From assembly GCA_905220665.1 (NCBI GenBank), contig CAJNAR010000011.1, positions 310,001 through 374,000 on the forward strand: 64,000 bases of DNA. The letters run 5' to 3'. Below are positions 22,121 to 35,640 of the stretch, in pieces (position 1 is the first letter of the stretch; each line of letters begins with the position of its first letter). This DNA is from Albugo candida (taxonomy: Eukaryota > Oomycota > Peronosporomycetes > Albuginales > Albuginaceae). Position numbers and translations under genes: made by a program. The notes beneath the pieces are model-generated. The model saw nothing but the letters and a program-made list of their open reading frames with translations, had not been told where the DNA came from and searched no databases.

Positions 22121-24418
22121 ATGCCTGAAATCGTCTCTATGGCAGACGAGAATTTACGAAGCTTTCAGCAGCATATCTTATCGCGAGCAAGGCATAATAA
22201 TGTTGTTATGGTGGGGGATACTGGTATTGGAAAAACGTATGTGGCTATAGTGCTTTTATCACAGCAGGATTATTCACGCAATAAACGGGCGTTCTTTATG
22301 GCACCAACGCGACAACTTGTCTTGCAAATTGAAAGTAAGATCAGACTAATGACTACACTTCCAGTGCGATCATACTGTAGTAGCGATCTCGACTATTGGG
22401 ATGAATACCAGTGGGAACAGGAGCTTGAGTTACATCGCGTTTTTGTCACCACTCCCCAGGTGGTTCGAGCCGCACTAGAAAAAGGCTATATAAGCATGAA
22501 AAACATAAACTTGTTGGTTTTCGACGAGTGTCACCACGTATCAAAACGGCACCCTTATGCACATATAATGAAGTTATATGACCCTTCCGCCCATCCCGAC
22601 GTAAGACCCCGTATATTTGGAGCTACAGCCTGTCCGACGCAAAACTGTGCTGAGCATTTGTATGCTGAAATGCATAAAGTTGATTTGAAAGAAGCGGAGG
22701 CAATTCTCTACGCCGCTATGGCGCCCATACTATATGAAAAGTATCCCAGAAAAGTCAAAGAAACCACCTCAGACCCGGATTCGAATGCTGAGAATACGGA
22801 GAAAGAGTCAAGTGAAGGTGAACCTTTCACGTCTAATCTTATGGCCGACTATCATGAAGTAATAAAGACAATAAAAGAAGCGAAAGTGGTAGAGGTTTAT
22901 CAAAAGCTTTTGAAGGATGGAAAAAAGAAAGTTCCATTGACTGACGAAGCTTTGAATGCTGAAACTGAGAAGTTTATTCGAACTTGTATCCGAATTCATC
23001 GGTCTGTTGGATTGTGGTGTTTTTATCGCTTTGTTGAGCTGGAACTCGAAAGATTGGCGGTCATGTCTTCATCTGCCTTCGGGTTGCCTGGAACTGTGCT
23101 TGGATGGGATCAAGACGCTGTGACAACCATCCTCATGATTTCTGCGGAGCGCGCAAAATGTGATTTTGCTTGTACTCCTAAAGTCGAAAAAGCTGTCGAG
23201 ATTGTTAAACATCGCCTGATGGATAGAGGAAAGTTTATTACTCCAGAGGATGAAGATATCGCAGACGATGAAAGTATTCCGAAATCGCCTTCGAACTGCA
23301 AAATAGTGGACGAGGTCACGCATGAGAATTCCCAGGACATTTCGATGCAAGAAGTCGGAGAAATTGTCGACGAAGAGCTATCGAATACCGTGAATGAGAA
23401 CTCAAGTAATGTTGAAAGTGCATCAAAATACTCAATGCAAGGCATTATTTTCGTCAAAACGCGTCTCGAATGTCGGGTATTGAGTGAATATTTGAATGAT
23501 CGTTTTAAGGAGAAAGAGCTGAAGCAAGAATTCGCTGATATTGTTGATGAAAACGATATTGTTGAAGAAGACACTGACTTTATGAATTGTGATTTCGTTG
23601 GCGATGATGATGCCAATAAATTCTCATGTATTTTAGGTCAAATGAGCAAGACGGACAGCGCAGCATTTGCATTGTCGGATATGAAGACAGTACTGGATCG
23701 TTTCCAACAAGGTAAGACCCGCATGTTAGTTTCGACATCAGTATCGGTAGAAGGCATCGATTTTCCTTTGTGCGGTCTGATTATCGTCATGGATCCTGTG
23801 ACTTCTCCTCGCATGCTCATCCAGTTACGTGGTCGTGCACGCCATAATGACGGAGCCATTTATTATCTTGGAGAAGAAGGGGATGTGATGGACGAAGTGA
23901 ACTACAAGTCATTGCTCGTCAAAGCTGAGCAAATCAATGCTATGAACTTTGAGAACGACAGACAAGAAACGCTGCATAAGCAGCCTCGGTCCAAGTCTGT
24001 AAGGGATTTACAAACATGTCAGTTTGTTGCTGATGACTGCAGAGTAGCTATCAAAAACACTGGGGCCATCATTGATTTGGACTCCAGCACTTCAAGCTTA
24101 CATCAATTTTGCCAATCACTGCCTCCATTACTATTTGACGTGAATTTCCATAAGCTGTTCACAATTGAATCATCGACGACGACTTACAATAAAGTCATGT
24201 TTAGAGCTAAAGTGAGTCTTCCAGAACCATTAGGAATCTCGGGGTGTGAAAGCGGTCTCATGCCATCAAAGTCACTCGCAAAGGCTGTGGCTGCACTCAA
24301 AGCCTGCCGCTCATTATATGAGCATGGTTTACTTGATGAAAAGCTGAATTCAATCTATCGAAAGCGAAAACATGAAGAAGGTAACATCAATGTGGAGTTT
24401 TTTCTCAAGCGCCTGTGA
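22121..24418 (+). CDS. Dicer-type helicase with Dicer-dimerisation domain, no RNase III
   Basis: Single-exon protein of 765 aa from the ATG at 22121 (the frame extends upstream only via TTG). It has a superfamily 2 helicase of the Dicer/RIG-I clade: Walker A GDTGIGKT (about 32-39), FFMAPTRQLVLQ, DECHH (135-139), GATACPT, and in the second lobe RMLVSTSVSVEGIDFPLC with motif VI QLRGRARH (about 568). Residues ~626-755 resemble the Dicer dimerisation domain (DUF283), a dsRBD-like fold that follows the helicase in Dicers (FRAKVSLPEP...SKSLAKAVAALKACR). The frame then stops, and an opposite-strand gene ends about 100 bp later, so no PAZ or RNase III domain can follow. It probably acts in small-RNA biogenesis, perhaps partnering an RNase III protein encoded elsewhere. 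Confidence 0.85.
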   Translation: MPEIVSMADENLRSFQQHILSRARHNNVVMVGDTGIGKTYVAIVLLSQQDYSRNKRAFFMAPTRQLVLQIESKIRLMTTLPVRSYCSSDLDYWDEYQWEQELELHRVFVTTPQVVRAALEKGYISMKNINLLVFDECHHVSKRHPYAHIMKLYDPSAHPDVRPRIFGATACPTQNCAEHLYAEMHKVDLKEAEAILYAAMAPILYEKYPRKVKETTSDPDSNAENTEKESSEGEPFTSNLMADYHEVIKTIKEAKVVEVYQKLLKDGKKKVPLTDEALNAETEKFIRTCIRIHRSVGLWCFYRFVELELERLAVMSSSAFGLPGTVLGWDQDAVTTILMISAERAKCDFACTPKVEKAVEIVKHRLMDRGKFITPEDEDIADDESIPKSPSNCKIVDEVTHENSQDISMQEVGEIVDEELSNTVNENSSNVESASKYSMQGIIFVKTRLECRVLSEYLNDRFKEKELKQEFADIVDENDIVEEDTDFMNCDFVGDDDANKFSCILGQMSKTDSAAFALSDMKTVLDRFQQGKTRMLVSTSVSVEGIDFPLCGLIIVMDPVTSPRMLIQLRGRARHNDGAIYYLGEEGDVMDEVNYKSLLVKAEQINAMNFENDRQETLHKQPRSKSVRDLQTCQFVADDCRVAIKNTGAIIDLDSSTSSLHQFCQSLPPLLFDVNFHKLFTIESSTTTYNKVMFRAKVSLPEPLGISGCESGLMPSKSLAKAVAALKACRSLYEHGLLDEKLNSIYRKRKHEEGNINVEFFLKRL

Positions 24419-24521
24419 TGTCAAGGTAAGAAATGTAAACAATGTTATCGAGTCAATACCAATTAAAACTAAATACGGACGAAGTGAAAACGAGTACCTT
24501 AATTCTCTGGGTCCATTGTAA

Positions 24522-25357
24522 TCAGAGCATGTAAAACAAATCCGAATTTTTGATACCAAGTCCAAAATACACAGAACCAAAAATTCTTGTTTCAGGTTGA
24601 TGAAACACAAATGAGCCTGGAAAGAACAAGCAACGTAAGGTGACGTATGTTCCAGTATTGTCTTTGTTTAGCACCCATGAGCCCGCCAAATCTTGCTGCA
24701 CAGACTTCAGTACTGTGCGTATATGGACAAGATTTTCACCGGTAGGAAGAGATGTATTTCCCCAATCAATGTCATCTGGCTCTTTGAAGTGAAAGAAACT
24801 ATTGACATTCATAGCTTCGTTCCACTTTAATCCGCCAAAGTATGAATTTCTCAAAATCTGACGGGACGATGAGATGATATATGCACCAGATGGAATTATT
24901 GCGATTGTGCTGTCAATCTCACGGACGACATGCGCAAGGCGATCAAGTTCTGTCACTGATGAATCGTCTTCTTTCAATAATAAGGATGGGTCGCCTTTAA
25001 ATCGTCTCGTGCTCCATAAATTAATCGTATCCAACTTCGTAGTGTCTGCATCAGGAAGCTGCTGTAGCACTGAAAGCGTGTCGGTACTAATACCTTCAGT
25101 GTCAGCAATGGATGGGACTCATAAGAGGTAACATACCAGAAATAGAACTTTTTTTTCGGGAATGGGTTGCCATTAATCAATGCAACAACGAACAAGTAGT
25201 CGGATGACTCACCGCAAATGCGCCCCCAAAATTGCACAAAATCTAAACCCTCTTCTGCGCGTCGTTGAATAATACCACATTCTATATTACATCGCTCCAG
25301 AGGCGTCAGTGTTTGTCCAATACAGCGCTGCACGACGTCGAACTGGTCTAAATCCAT
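24522..25357 (-). CDS. RSPH9: Radial spoke head protein 9 homologue
   Basis: Two exons, 25137-25357 and 24522-25086, give 261 aa. The 50-nt intron (25087-25136, GTATGT...TATTAG) is the only placement that keeps frame. The conserved blocks are FVQFWGRICG near the start, RFKGDPS, IAIIPSGAYI, FFHFKEP, LAGSW, and the closing FPGSFVFHQPETRIFGSVYF, ending IKNSDLFYML. These mirror animal RSPH9, which ends GEKNMDLPFML. RSPH9 belongs to the radial spoke head of motile 9+2 axonemes, so the organism makes flagellated cells (zoospores or gametes). The start at 25357 is an ATG. Confidence is high from the C-terminal block. Confidence 0.92.
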
Positions 25358-25708
25358 TCTATGGTTGAGATACTCAACGCTGCTGTCCTTTTAATAATCA
25401 AGAACAAATAGCCGCAAAGACGACCTATCGCCTTGAATTTTTCGCAGCACGAGCGTCGTGTCAAGTAGCCCCTTCATTCACGAGCCTTTATCAGGCCTTT
25501 GTAACACCTCAATGACCAAAATACTGATAGCCATTTGATGTGAATCGGTAATGCTTGGAGGGAGAGCACCAAATAGATGTGGTAAACCTCAATAAAGACA
25601 TTCTATTTAATGTAAATATCTACATAATCCAGTTCAAATCGAGAACATGCATTCATCGCACGCAGCTCGGTAACAATCCCAATTCCTAGAAGAATACCTC
25701 GTGGAATT
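25358..25708. other. Intergenic between Prp43-like 3' end and RSPH9 start
   Basis: This 351-bp stretch should hold the RSPH9 promoter and the 3' UTR of the helicase gene. The short frames on the minus strand appear to be read-through of the helicase 3' end in another frame. Confidence 0.45.
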
Positions 25709-28359
<2,651 letters not shown>

Positions 28360-30993
28360 TTACGCCGTCAGAGTCGGTAACGCGCTCGAACATGTGGATG
28401 ATGTCGGAGGCGTTCTTCCAGTATCTTTCTCGGTCGTCTTTGAAATCATTAGTTTTTGTTCCATGATTGCTGACAAGTCATCACGCACTTCTTCATCGTC
28501 GCTGTACTCAATGGTGAAGACATCCTCTTGTGCTTTATGAGCTGAATGTGTTGGTGATGACAAAATCCTTTTCTTGACAGAATGCATGGAGAAACAAGAT
28601 GTTGTCTCCTCTGCACTTGTATTAGTCCGAATACTGTCGCGGTCGTCGTCGATGGCGTTTTCAGATGCAGTGGACCAGCGTTCGTGATGTCGGATTTCTT
28701 TTGTTCTCTTCCAAGGATTTGCAGCAGACAATGAGATTTTCGACCATGGGAGTCGCTTGGTGTCTTTGATTCTTGTCTTCATGTTAGTCAATGACGACCT
28801 TGACACAGGCATGGATGAAGATGCGCGAGCTAGAAATTCCAAAGCTGAAAAAGACAAAGCGTTTTCTCGGTCGTCTGCCTTTTGATCGTTCGGTAAATCC
28901 ATATCGTTGATCGGGAGGGCGGAATCCGTCGGCATACTTCGATTCCGGCGAAGATTTGGGACCGAAAAGCGATTCAGAAATGGATCAGCGCCAGTGAGCG
29001 CCCATTCATCATAGCGACAATACTGACATCTTTCATTTACGTGGCCTGTCAGCTCTTGTGGAGAATGTTCAGGGCTGTCACACATGAAAGCGTGCCAAGA
29101 AGCAAATCCTCCGTCGAGTATGCTGATAAAGCGAAAGCCTTGCTTTTGGAAAAAGAGTGCCGCTCGATTGAGATTATCTACATCGAACAGAACGGAGTCA
29201 CGGACTTTTGACTTGATGTTCTCGTCTTTGATAAGGATAGTAGATATGCCCACTCCGCTACCGACCAGCACTATGTGAACAAGCGATTTGAGTGGTTCCA
29301 GAGCTTCCAAAGCTCTAGCAATGAGTTCAGGGGAGTCAAATACCGAAGGATCGAGTGTATAAGCAGAAGGGATACGTCCACATTCTAAATCCTCAGAGCT
29401 TCGGAGGGCTCGGCAATCAATCACAAAATATCGAAGAGCACGATGTTGGGGCTTGTTCAGCACCATGTGATGTTTTCCTTTGTTTGCTGTCGAAATGGAG
29501 GAAGGTAGAGGTTCCTCACTTCCCATAATGTGTGCACCCACTTCATTGATCCCAATCGTCAGTGCAAAGTATGATATAACCCTTGGGATTGACTCAGCAG
29601 GATGTTCCCACTGTGTTTTACCTGACACTACATTGTACCAGAAAGATTTTCCAGAAATAGAACTTGACTCGCGTCGCTGCCAATCCGACATGTCTAGGAT
29701 CATTTTCCCATCCAATGCGTCTGATTTCGAAGATTTCACTCCTCGGAACGCCTTCTTTATTGCCACCCTAGATGATGACCTCCTCGTACGGCCACTTGAT
29801 TTTCTCTTTACAGTGTGATCATTGGCAAAGCCATCATCTGACTGAACGAATTCTAGAGAGCAGTGGTAGCTTTTGGGTGTTCTCATCCACAATCTTGATG
29901 CATATAGGCAAAGAAATTGCACGTAGTCTCGGCTTTCGACCGCATTCTGAGTAACTGTGACCAATCTACTACGTACTTGATCGGCAATACTTTCCGTGGA
30001 ACAAGTCGAATCTGTTTTGCCAGTGCTTTCACCAAGAACAATAAATACTTGACGACGCTGTATCAATATCGCTAAAAGAAAGAATAATCCAAACATGGTA
30101 TCGCCTGTCAGCAGATACTGATCCAAAAGATATACGAAATTCGACGGCGGCATTCTCCTGAATAAAGTATCGGTGAAAAAATCCCGTGGAATAAGGTGAT
30201 CTGGTTCACTCCACTCATTCCAGCACCACTGATTGAGAAAATGCGCGAGTGCTGGATCATGATAGCACAATAGCTGTTCAATGAGTTCTTTTCTCTCACG
30301 ATGGAATCGTTTGTGAACATCATCCGAGGCCGTGACCTCGGTTTCGTTTTTTAAAATCGGATGAACTTGATGCAGCCAAATGTGATGAAGAAACTGACCG
30401 CAGAATTGGTAAAAGCAATCATAAATCGTAGCCAGTGGTAAATCGGCAATGAAGAAACATGCCATCAAATGAGCCATTCCACTTTTGTACTCTAACGATT
30501 TTGTAGACATGTAATATACAATCAGAGATTCTACTTTCTCTTGCATTTTCTCAATCTGAATCTCATTCTTGACCATCTCACAAACCATAACTGCTTCTTG
30601 AACCAATAAATCACATCGAGGCGATTTTCGTGACCGAAGCAGAATTCGATCGAATTCTCGAGCACTTGCACTATGCTGATTACGCTTGCATACACTGAGT
30701 AGAATTTGCCAGATTTCGCCTCGGAGATGAGAGCATTTTGTAGGAATTTGCAAAATAGAGAAATGCTGCAGACACTGAAACAATTCCTCTACTCCCGGTC
30801 GTCTGGTAATGACAGATGGCTCGTGTTCCCATTCCAGCTGAGCCAGCGGGTTCGTCAGCGCGGATTGAGAGAAAATTCGATACAATTGCTGTATTTCGAG
30901 CTGTTTTGCTTTCGCTATCTGTTGGTACCATAATCGCAAATAACGTCGACGTATTAGTCGCTTGAGCAGCTCTAATGCCTCTTCGGATACCAT
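28360..30993 (-). CDS. TBC1D23-like TBC/rhodanese protein with a WW domain
   Basis: Intronless protein of 877 aa. A TBC domain (about 60-330) contains HLRGEIWQILLSVC, IYDCFYQFCGQF and LLCYHDPALAHFLNQW. It is followed by a WW domain (about 443-475, SFWYNVVSGKTQWEHP) and a rhodanese-like domain (about 515-645, RYFVIDCRALRS...RIPSAYTLDP...FISILDGGFASWHAF). The Ser-rich C-terminus is otherwise featureless. TBC plus rhodanese in this order resembles TBC1D23, a Golgi adaptor that captures endosome-derived vesicles. As in TBC1D23, the GAP residues look lost: the glutamine-finger position reads EYKSGM instead of YxQG, and no IxxDxxR arginine finger is visible. It is therefore probably an adaptor rather than an active Rab GAP. 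The WW domain is not part of the animal protein. Confidence 0.82.
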   Translation of the reverse strand: MVSEEALELLKRLIRRRYLRLWYQQIAKAKQLEIQQLYRIFSQSALTNPLAQLEWEHEPSVITRRPGVEELFQCLQHFSILQIPTKCSHLRGEIWQILLSVCKRNQHSASAREFDRILLRSRKSPRCDLLVQEAVMVCEMVKNEIQIEKMQEKVESLIVYYMSTKSLEYKSGMAHLMACFFIADLPLATIYDCFYQFCGQFLHHIWLHQVHPILKNETEVTASDDVHKRFHRERKELIEQLLCYHDPALAHFLNQWCWNEWSEPDHLIPRDFFTDTLFRRMPPSNFVYLLDQYLLTGDTMFGLFFLLAILIQRRQVFIVLGESTGKTDSTCSTESIADQVRSRLVTVTQNAVESRDYVQFLCLYASRLWMRTPKSYHCSLEFVQSDDGFANDHTVKRKSSGRTRRSSSRVAIKKAFRGVKSSKSDALDGKMILDMSDWQRRESSSISGKSFWYNVVSGKTQWEHPAESIPRVISYFALTIGINEVGAHIMGSEEPLPSSISTANKGKHHMVLNKPQHRALRYFVIDCRALRSSEDLECGRIPSAYTLDPSVFDSPELIARALEALEPLKSLVHIVLVGSGVGISTILIKDENIKSKVRDSVLFDVDNLNRAALFFQKQGFRFISILDGGFASWHAFMCDSPEHSPQELTGHVNERCQYCRYDEWALTGADPFLNRFSVPNLRRNRSMPTDSALPINDMDLPNDQKADDRENALSFSALEFLARASSSMPVSRSSLTNMKTRIKDTKRLPWSKISLSAANPWKRTKEIRHHERWSTASENAIDDDRDSIRTNTSAEETTSCFSMHSVKKRILSSPTHSAHKAQEDVFTIEYSDDEEVRDDLSAIMEQKLMISKTTEKDTGRTPPTSSTCSSALPTLTA

Positions 30994-31216
30994 CGAAAAA
31001 GTGCCAAACTCGTTGAGAAGTCCGCCAAAAAAGCTTTTGCGTCGCCTTTACACTTCCTTTCCGCGCGCGCTCTCTCTCCCAAATGGAACATACAGAATGA
31101 ATGTACACTGTGAATGAATTGAGAAGAATTGTAAGAAATGAATTGAATTGTAAGCCGTGTGACACGAACGTACAAAACATCAGCGTATACATTCGCGCAA
31201 CGTTTCACCAGATCTA
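30994..31216. promoter_or_regulatory. Bidirectional promoter region (223 bp)
   Basis: Start codons of the TBC-WW-rhodanese gene (-) and the coiled-coil gene (+) face away from each other across this interval. Shared promoter function is inferred from geometry only. Confidence 0.45.
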
Positions 31217-34190
31217 ATGCATTCGAATCCCAACAGCGATCGCTTCGCTGCGACAAGAGATTGCTACTCGTTTCGGAATACAAGTACACGGCGTAGCAAT
31301 AAACGAAGAAAAAGTATATGTACAGGTGGGGAAGAGAAAAGTGTCGTTGTAGATCTCAATACAATTGCAGCTTCGATGGATTTAACCGAAATAAAACAAG
31401 AAAGAAATGATGACTACTGCATGCCACCAGATACTTTCCTTACAAACAATGCTCCTAGTAACAATAGAGCGATATATCCAACCAATCCAAGCGCCCGATT
31501 AGTCGTTATGGATACCTATCTCTATCGCCAATTAGCACTCAAGGACGAATGGCTTGTTGCAACACAAAAAAGTATGTCCTATAATATGATATAAGTTTTG
31601 CTGATACATTATATTATCTCATGATATCATAGATCTCAGCCTTCTCCGCCAAGAATGCATGGATATTCGGCGAGAATTGTCAAAAGCCAATGAAGAAAAT
31701 GATCGCTGTCTTATGCAGCTGGAAGATGTACTTACAAATCGTCCCAAGATCATCGCCAAAGAAGCTTTGGATCTACATATACATCAATCAGAACACTGGC
31801 GTAAGGAAATGGGGAAACGAATCAAACATTTGAGTCAACGGATGGACGAAATCGAAGACCGACATGCCCCTATCCCTGCTATTAAAAAGGAGCAATCTGT
31901 GGAAACGCTGGCAGTAGAACAATCCCATCACAGTTGTACAGAAAAACAAAAGGAGTTGGAACAAATCAAATTGCGGCAAAAAGAGTTTAGCGATTCGTTT
32001 GTAGAACATCAAGTTATGGCCGAACGTATACTAGCAGAGAAAGACAAGAGTAGTAAAGAACTGAGAAAAAAGTTGCAGAGTGTCCAGGATTCCTGTCTGG
32101 ATCGCACTATGGAGGCAATACGAATGGCCAACTACAGCCTTGAGTCGACCCACACAGTTACTCAGAAACTGAATGAAGTGAATGGGCAAGTCAAGGCGAT
32201 ACATGAAGACATTAGCAGCTTACGACAAGAATTCGCTGGTATTCGAACAGCACTGCATGAGACAAAGAAACAAGTGCACAAGAGAGTTTCATTCGCAACA
32301 CGAGACGAATTGGCGTTAGTTGAGAAACAGTGCTTTCAGACAATCGCAAAGAACCAGACTGCACAACGGACGAAATTCGAGCAATTTGATCGTTTTCGAG
32401 AATTTATAGAGAATCGTCAGGAAATGTGGCAAAACAATGTATCGCAATTAGCACACGAAGTGTACAATTCAATGGAAATTGACTTTTCCAAGCATGTTGC
32501 TGAGAATACAGCTCTACGGAAGTTGATCGTCGGATTACAGCAACAAGTTTGCGATTTGAAGCAAGCTGTAGCGACACAAACTTCTGATCCAATGACATTA
32601 GCTGAAGCTTGTCCATCTCGACATTCGAATCGAAAAGTGACAAAAAATCAACATTATGAGAAAGTGAATGATTGCAATCGACCTCTTTTGTTCAACCAAC
32701 AGCAATCAGCTCAAAAAGATTGCTCGAATCGAAGTAGAACCGATAATTCAACCCGGACGCACAACAGTCTAGCTCCATCACAGCCAAAAGAATCGGACGT
32801 GTCGTCAACCATGACACGTATCAATACCAATGTCCATACAGTTCAAGATGAAAGCTGTATGAGCGACGAAGACGAAGTTCTCGAAGTTTGCACTCCATCT
32901 CAATTAGCTGGTTATGATCAGGGGCGAAAAACGCCCACGCAGCAGGAAACTATTGTAATTGAAGACGATTCTGAATCGGAGACGGGAATCGCATCATCAT
33001 CATCTTCCAAGCACACTCGCGCCGACACTCTAATGAAGGCGGAGGAGAATGGTGTCCGAGTGGAAGTACACAAACGCACTTCACTTACTTGGCACCATGT
33101 TGGTCAGGGAATCAAACTCTACCTGAGCTTTGGAGGCGCACCTAGTCCAACTGACGAGTGGCGATTGCGGATACCGAACCTTTTGCTTGAAGACCAGAGT
33201 ATGCTCTCTACTATGCAAGAAATCAAAACGACCTTTGAAGTTTTCCAATCAGTTCCTCAGCAGCTCTTGCATTCAGTCACACAGGCAGCTACCATCGACA
33301 GCAGTACTGCATCGGAGGACAACAAAGCGATCGAACACATCACCGAAGAGGATATCCGGGTCAAGTATGGCAATGTATTGCTTCGCGTTCATCGAATGTG
33401 GATAAAAACTATCAAACCCAGCATCAAGAAAGTGACTCAGAGTTCTCTCAGACCATGTACAGAACTAGACGATCTGGACATCTCCACTCCTATTTCCTTG
33501 CTTGTGAGTCAATGGACCCAGCATCACTCATCCAAGGTCGATATACTTGAGTGGCGTGGGAAACTGGCCACGTCATTTTATCAAGTTCTCTGTTCCCAAT
33601 TCGAAGGCACATTCTCCGATCTCTCGTGCAACGTGGCTTCGTGTTCCCCTGCTGTGTTCCTCTTCCACCTTATGCTACAGCCATTGGAGATCAAGCGAGT
33701 TTTTCCTCAACATGGCCGCTTCCGTCTGACTGATTCTGGTCGAGCAGTGATAAGCACATCATGGGATCGTCTTTTATCCAGCATTCCATACGAATTCTTC
33801 ATAGAAAATGCATGGTTGGAAGCACAGTCCGATGCTGCAGGACAAGTGATCTCGCCCTTGGGTATATCTCACGTGCTTGCAACCATGATCTTCTACACCA
33901 GTATGATACAACTTCCCGAAACAACTTCCGAGTCTGCTTCCCTTATGTTTCTTGTGGAGCGCATTAGCGTTGTTACAGAGTGGTTTTATAGTATGTTGGT
34001 GATAAACGGCGTGAAAGCCTCGACAATGGCTTCGTGTGAGCATTTAAGGTTGGACAAGGCGATTGTGGAAGTGGAAGGCGTTGATAGCAAATTCGTGAGC
34101 AACTTGCAACTGGACGGGTTTTTTGAGGTTGCTCATGTCGTGTGGCTCGAGTCCAATCGCTCGGTGGAATCTCAACCCCAAGAGCAGTAA
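31217..34190 (+). CDS. Coiled-coil protein of unknown function (intact copy)
   Basis: Two exons, 31217-31571 and 31633-34190, with a 61-nt intron (31572-31632, GTATGT...TCATAG), give about 970 aa. I do not recognise the family. The N-terminus carries a basic box (RSNKRRKS). A long coiled coil follows exon 1 (about residues 125-410: LRQECMDIRRELSKANEEN onward). A Ser/acidic linker contains TIVIEDDSESETG, which fits a SUMO-interacting motif (hydrophobic core plus acidic tail). The C-terminal ~370 residues look globular (WHHVGQGIKLYLSFGG...WRLRIPNLLLED). A nuclear protein is a reasonable guess but remains inference. From 32074 onward it is part of the tandem duplication, and this copy is the complete one. 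The region just after the stop also shows coding-like frames (34196-34519), so the true C-terminus may differ. Confidence 0.75.
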
Positions 34191-34872
34191 AGGTTGTTGC
34201 GGTCATGTCCCGACTGCGTGGATCATTACAAACTTATAGAAATGATGAATGTTGGTCAATGGGAAGGAGTCGTTTGGAGCGAATCGTGGGAACGTGGGAA
34301 TGAAGGTTGGACGTTTCACTCATAGTGAAAATGATCACTTTCGAATTTCTAAGATCTGATATTGCTGCTACCGTTTGCGCGCCTATTTTCGAGTATATCA
34401 TCGACTTGCAACAGATTAGTGAGCTTTTTGACGTTTTCGTGGCGTTATCTGTTTGGAAGGGAGCGTGCTCTCGAGATGACAATGCTCGCCGCCAGTTTGT
34501 GGATTTGGCAGTGAAATAAGTGTTATTCCTCGATCTGGAAGATTTTGCCGAAATACCTCTGATAAGCGGTTATGGTGTGCTTCTTTGGCATAGCTTCACG
34601 CAGTTTCTTAGATCACTTAAATGCGATTTGTATCACGGCGTGGATTAAGACATAAGTTTTGTTGGCTGGTTGTTATGGATGTGGTGCTGCGATGTGCTTT
34701 CGGGAGAAACATTTACTCATAGGTTTACATCTAACAAGTGGAAAAGAAATGTCTTAGGGATAATCATCGAATCATTCAATTGAGCGCGTATTCTCATACA
34801 TCATTGCAATTGCGAGATAGAAGAAACGAAAAGTTCGACGCAAGTATCTCAAGTAACTTCTGTCAATGTTTA
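34191..34872. other. Gap with coding-like remnant
   Basis: After the coiled-coil stop, one frame reads KVVAVMSRLRGSLQTYRNDE from 34193. It meets a TGA at about 34299, then continues open in the same frame to 34519 (VKMITFEFLRSDIAATVCAP onward). No splice joining it in phase to the gene upstream was found. The rest of the interval has no recognised content. Confidence 0.4.
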
Positions 34873-35640
34873 TCAAAAGAGGTAAGTAGGTACGATATTG
34901 ATCTGTCTGTTTCTGTTCGACCTTGGAGCTTGGGGAGATTTGTACGGAGTAATGTCTGCCCGGAAACATTTAAAGTGAATGTAAAACCTTTCCTCACTGT
35001 TCTTGACTGTTTTCAAGAATATGAATTCGTGCTGATCCAACGCAGACGAACCAATTACAAATTTGTCCAACTTCTGCCCGATATTGAAAGCGGACAAAAG
35101 GAATGTGATAGCGTGAGATCCAGAGGAAAACGTGACCAGTCTGCCCTCTGTAATACCTCTCAAAAAGTTATGATCTGGAGCGGGCACATCAAATTTTTTA
35201 CACCCAAAATCGAAAACCGATGAATATTCGTTGGATGTTACACAATAACGCACAGTCATTTCGAGCTCCCATTTTGCGCTATTGGGGGATACTTTGAAGT
35301 GTCCCTGTTTTGTTGTCTTCTTTTTCCAAGTAAGCTTCTTTTTGAACGTAACCTCCTCTGCCAAAGTAAGCTTATCTTTCTGAAAGTGGTACTCAAAAGT
35401 CTTACAGTCTTTACCAGTTCCATTGGGCGACAGATCAATTGCATCTGGCAAAGGATAGTCTTCATGCGGCACGCAGAAGTACATTATTACATCTTTGGAT
35501 CCCATACTAATCTTACATTCTCTTGCATGTTTGCTGGCTTTGAATTTATCATTTGTACACAAAATCGGTTTCTTGAACGGGCATTCGTACGTGATTACGA
35601 ATTGCATGACAAGCTGGATTTGACTAAAATAAAGCTTCAT
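34873..35640 (-). CDS. Variable, possibly secreted protein of unknown family (copy 1)
   Basis: ATG at 35640 gives a 255-aa protein starting MKLYFSQIQLVMQFVITYEC, a weakly hydrophobic leader that could be a signal peptide. The segment CPFKKPILCTNDKFKASKHA with further cysteines follows. Later blocks include GTGKDCKTFEYHFQKDKL and FDFGCKKFDVPAPDHNFL. I do not recognise the family. A related but much altered copy lies in duplication unit 2 (39873-40720). It shares MKLYFSQ.QLVMQF, ECPFKKPI.CT and GTGKDCKTF but otherwise diverges strongly, while the flanking genes of the two units remain nearly identical. Such divergence would suit an effector-like or other rapidly evolving secreted protein; that is inference. 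The frame is open further upstream without an ATG. Confidence 0.6.
   Translation of the reverse strand: MKLYFSQIQLVMQFVITYECPFKKPILCTNDKFKASKHARECKISMGSKDVIMYFCVPHEDYPLPDAIDLSPNGTGKDCKTFEYHFQKDKLTLAEEVTFKKKLTWKKKTTKQGHFKVSPNSAKWELEMTVRYCVTSNEYSSVFDFGCKKFDVPAPDHNFLRGITEGRLVTFSSGSHAITFLLSAFNIGQKLDKFVIGSSALDQHEFIFLKTVKNSEERFYIHFKCFRADITPYKSPQAPRSNRNRQINIVPTYLF

Noticed and set aside
23110..23616. 168-codon minus-strand frame inside the helicase
   Set aside because: Antisense of an acidic linker, giving a Ser/Thr-rich shadow with no motif.
34738..35223. 161-codon plus-strand frame opposite the variable gene
   Set aside because: The minus-strand frame is longer and is related to the copy in unit 2, including shared cysteines; the plus frame is a shadow.
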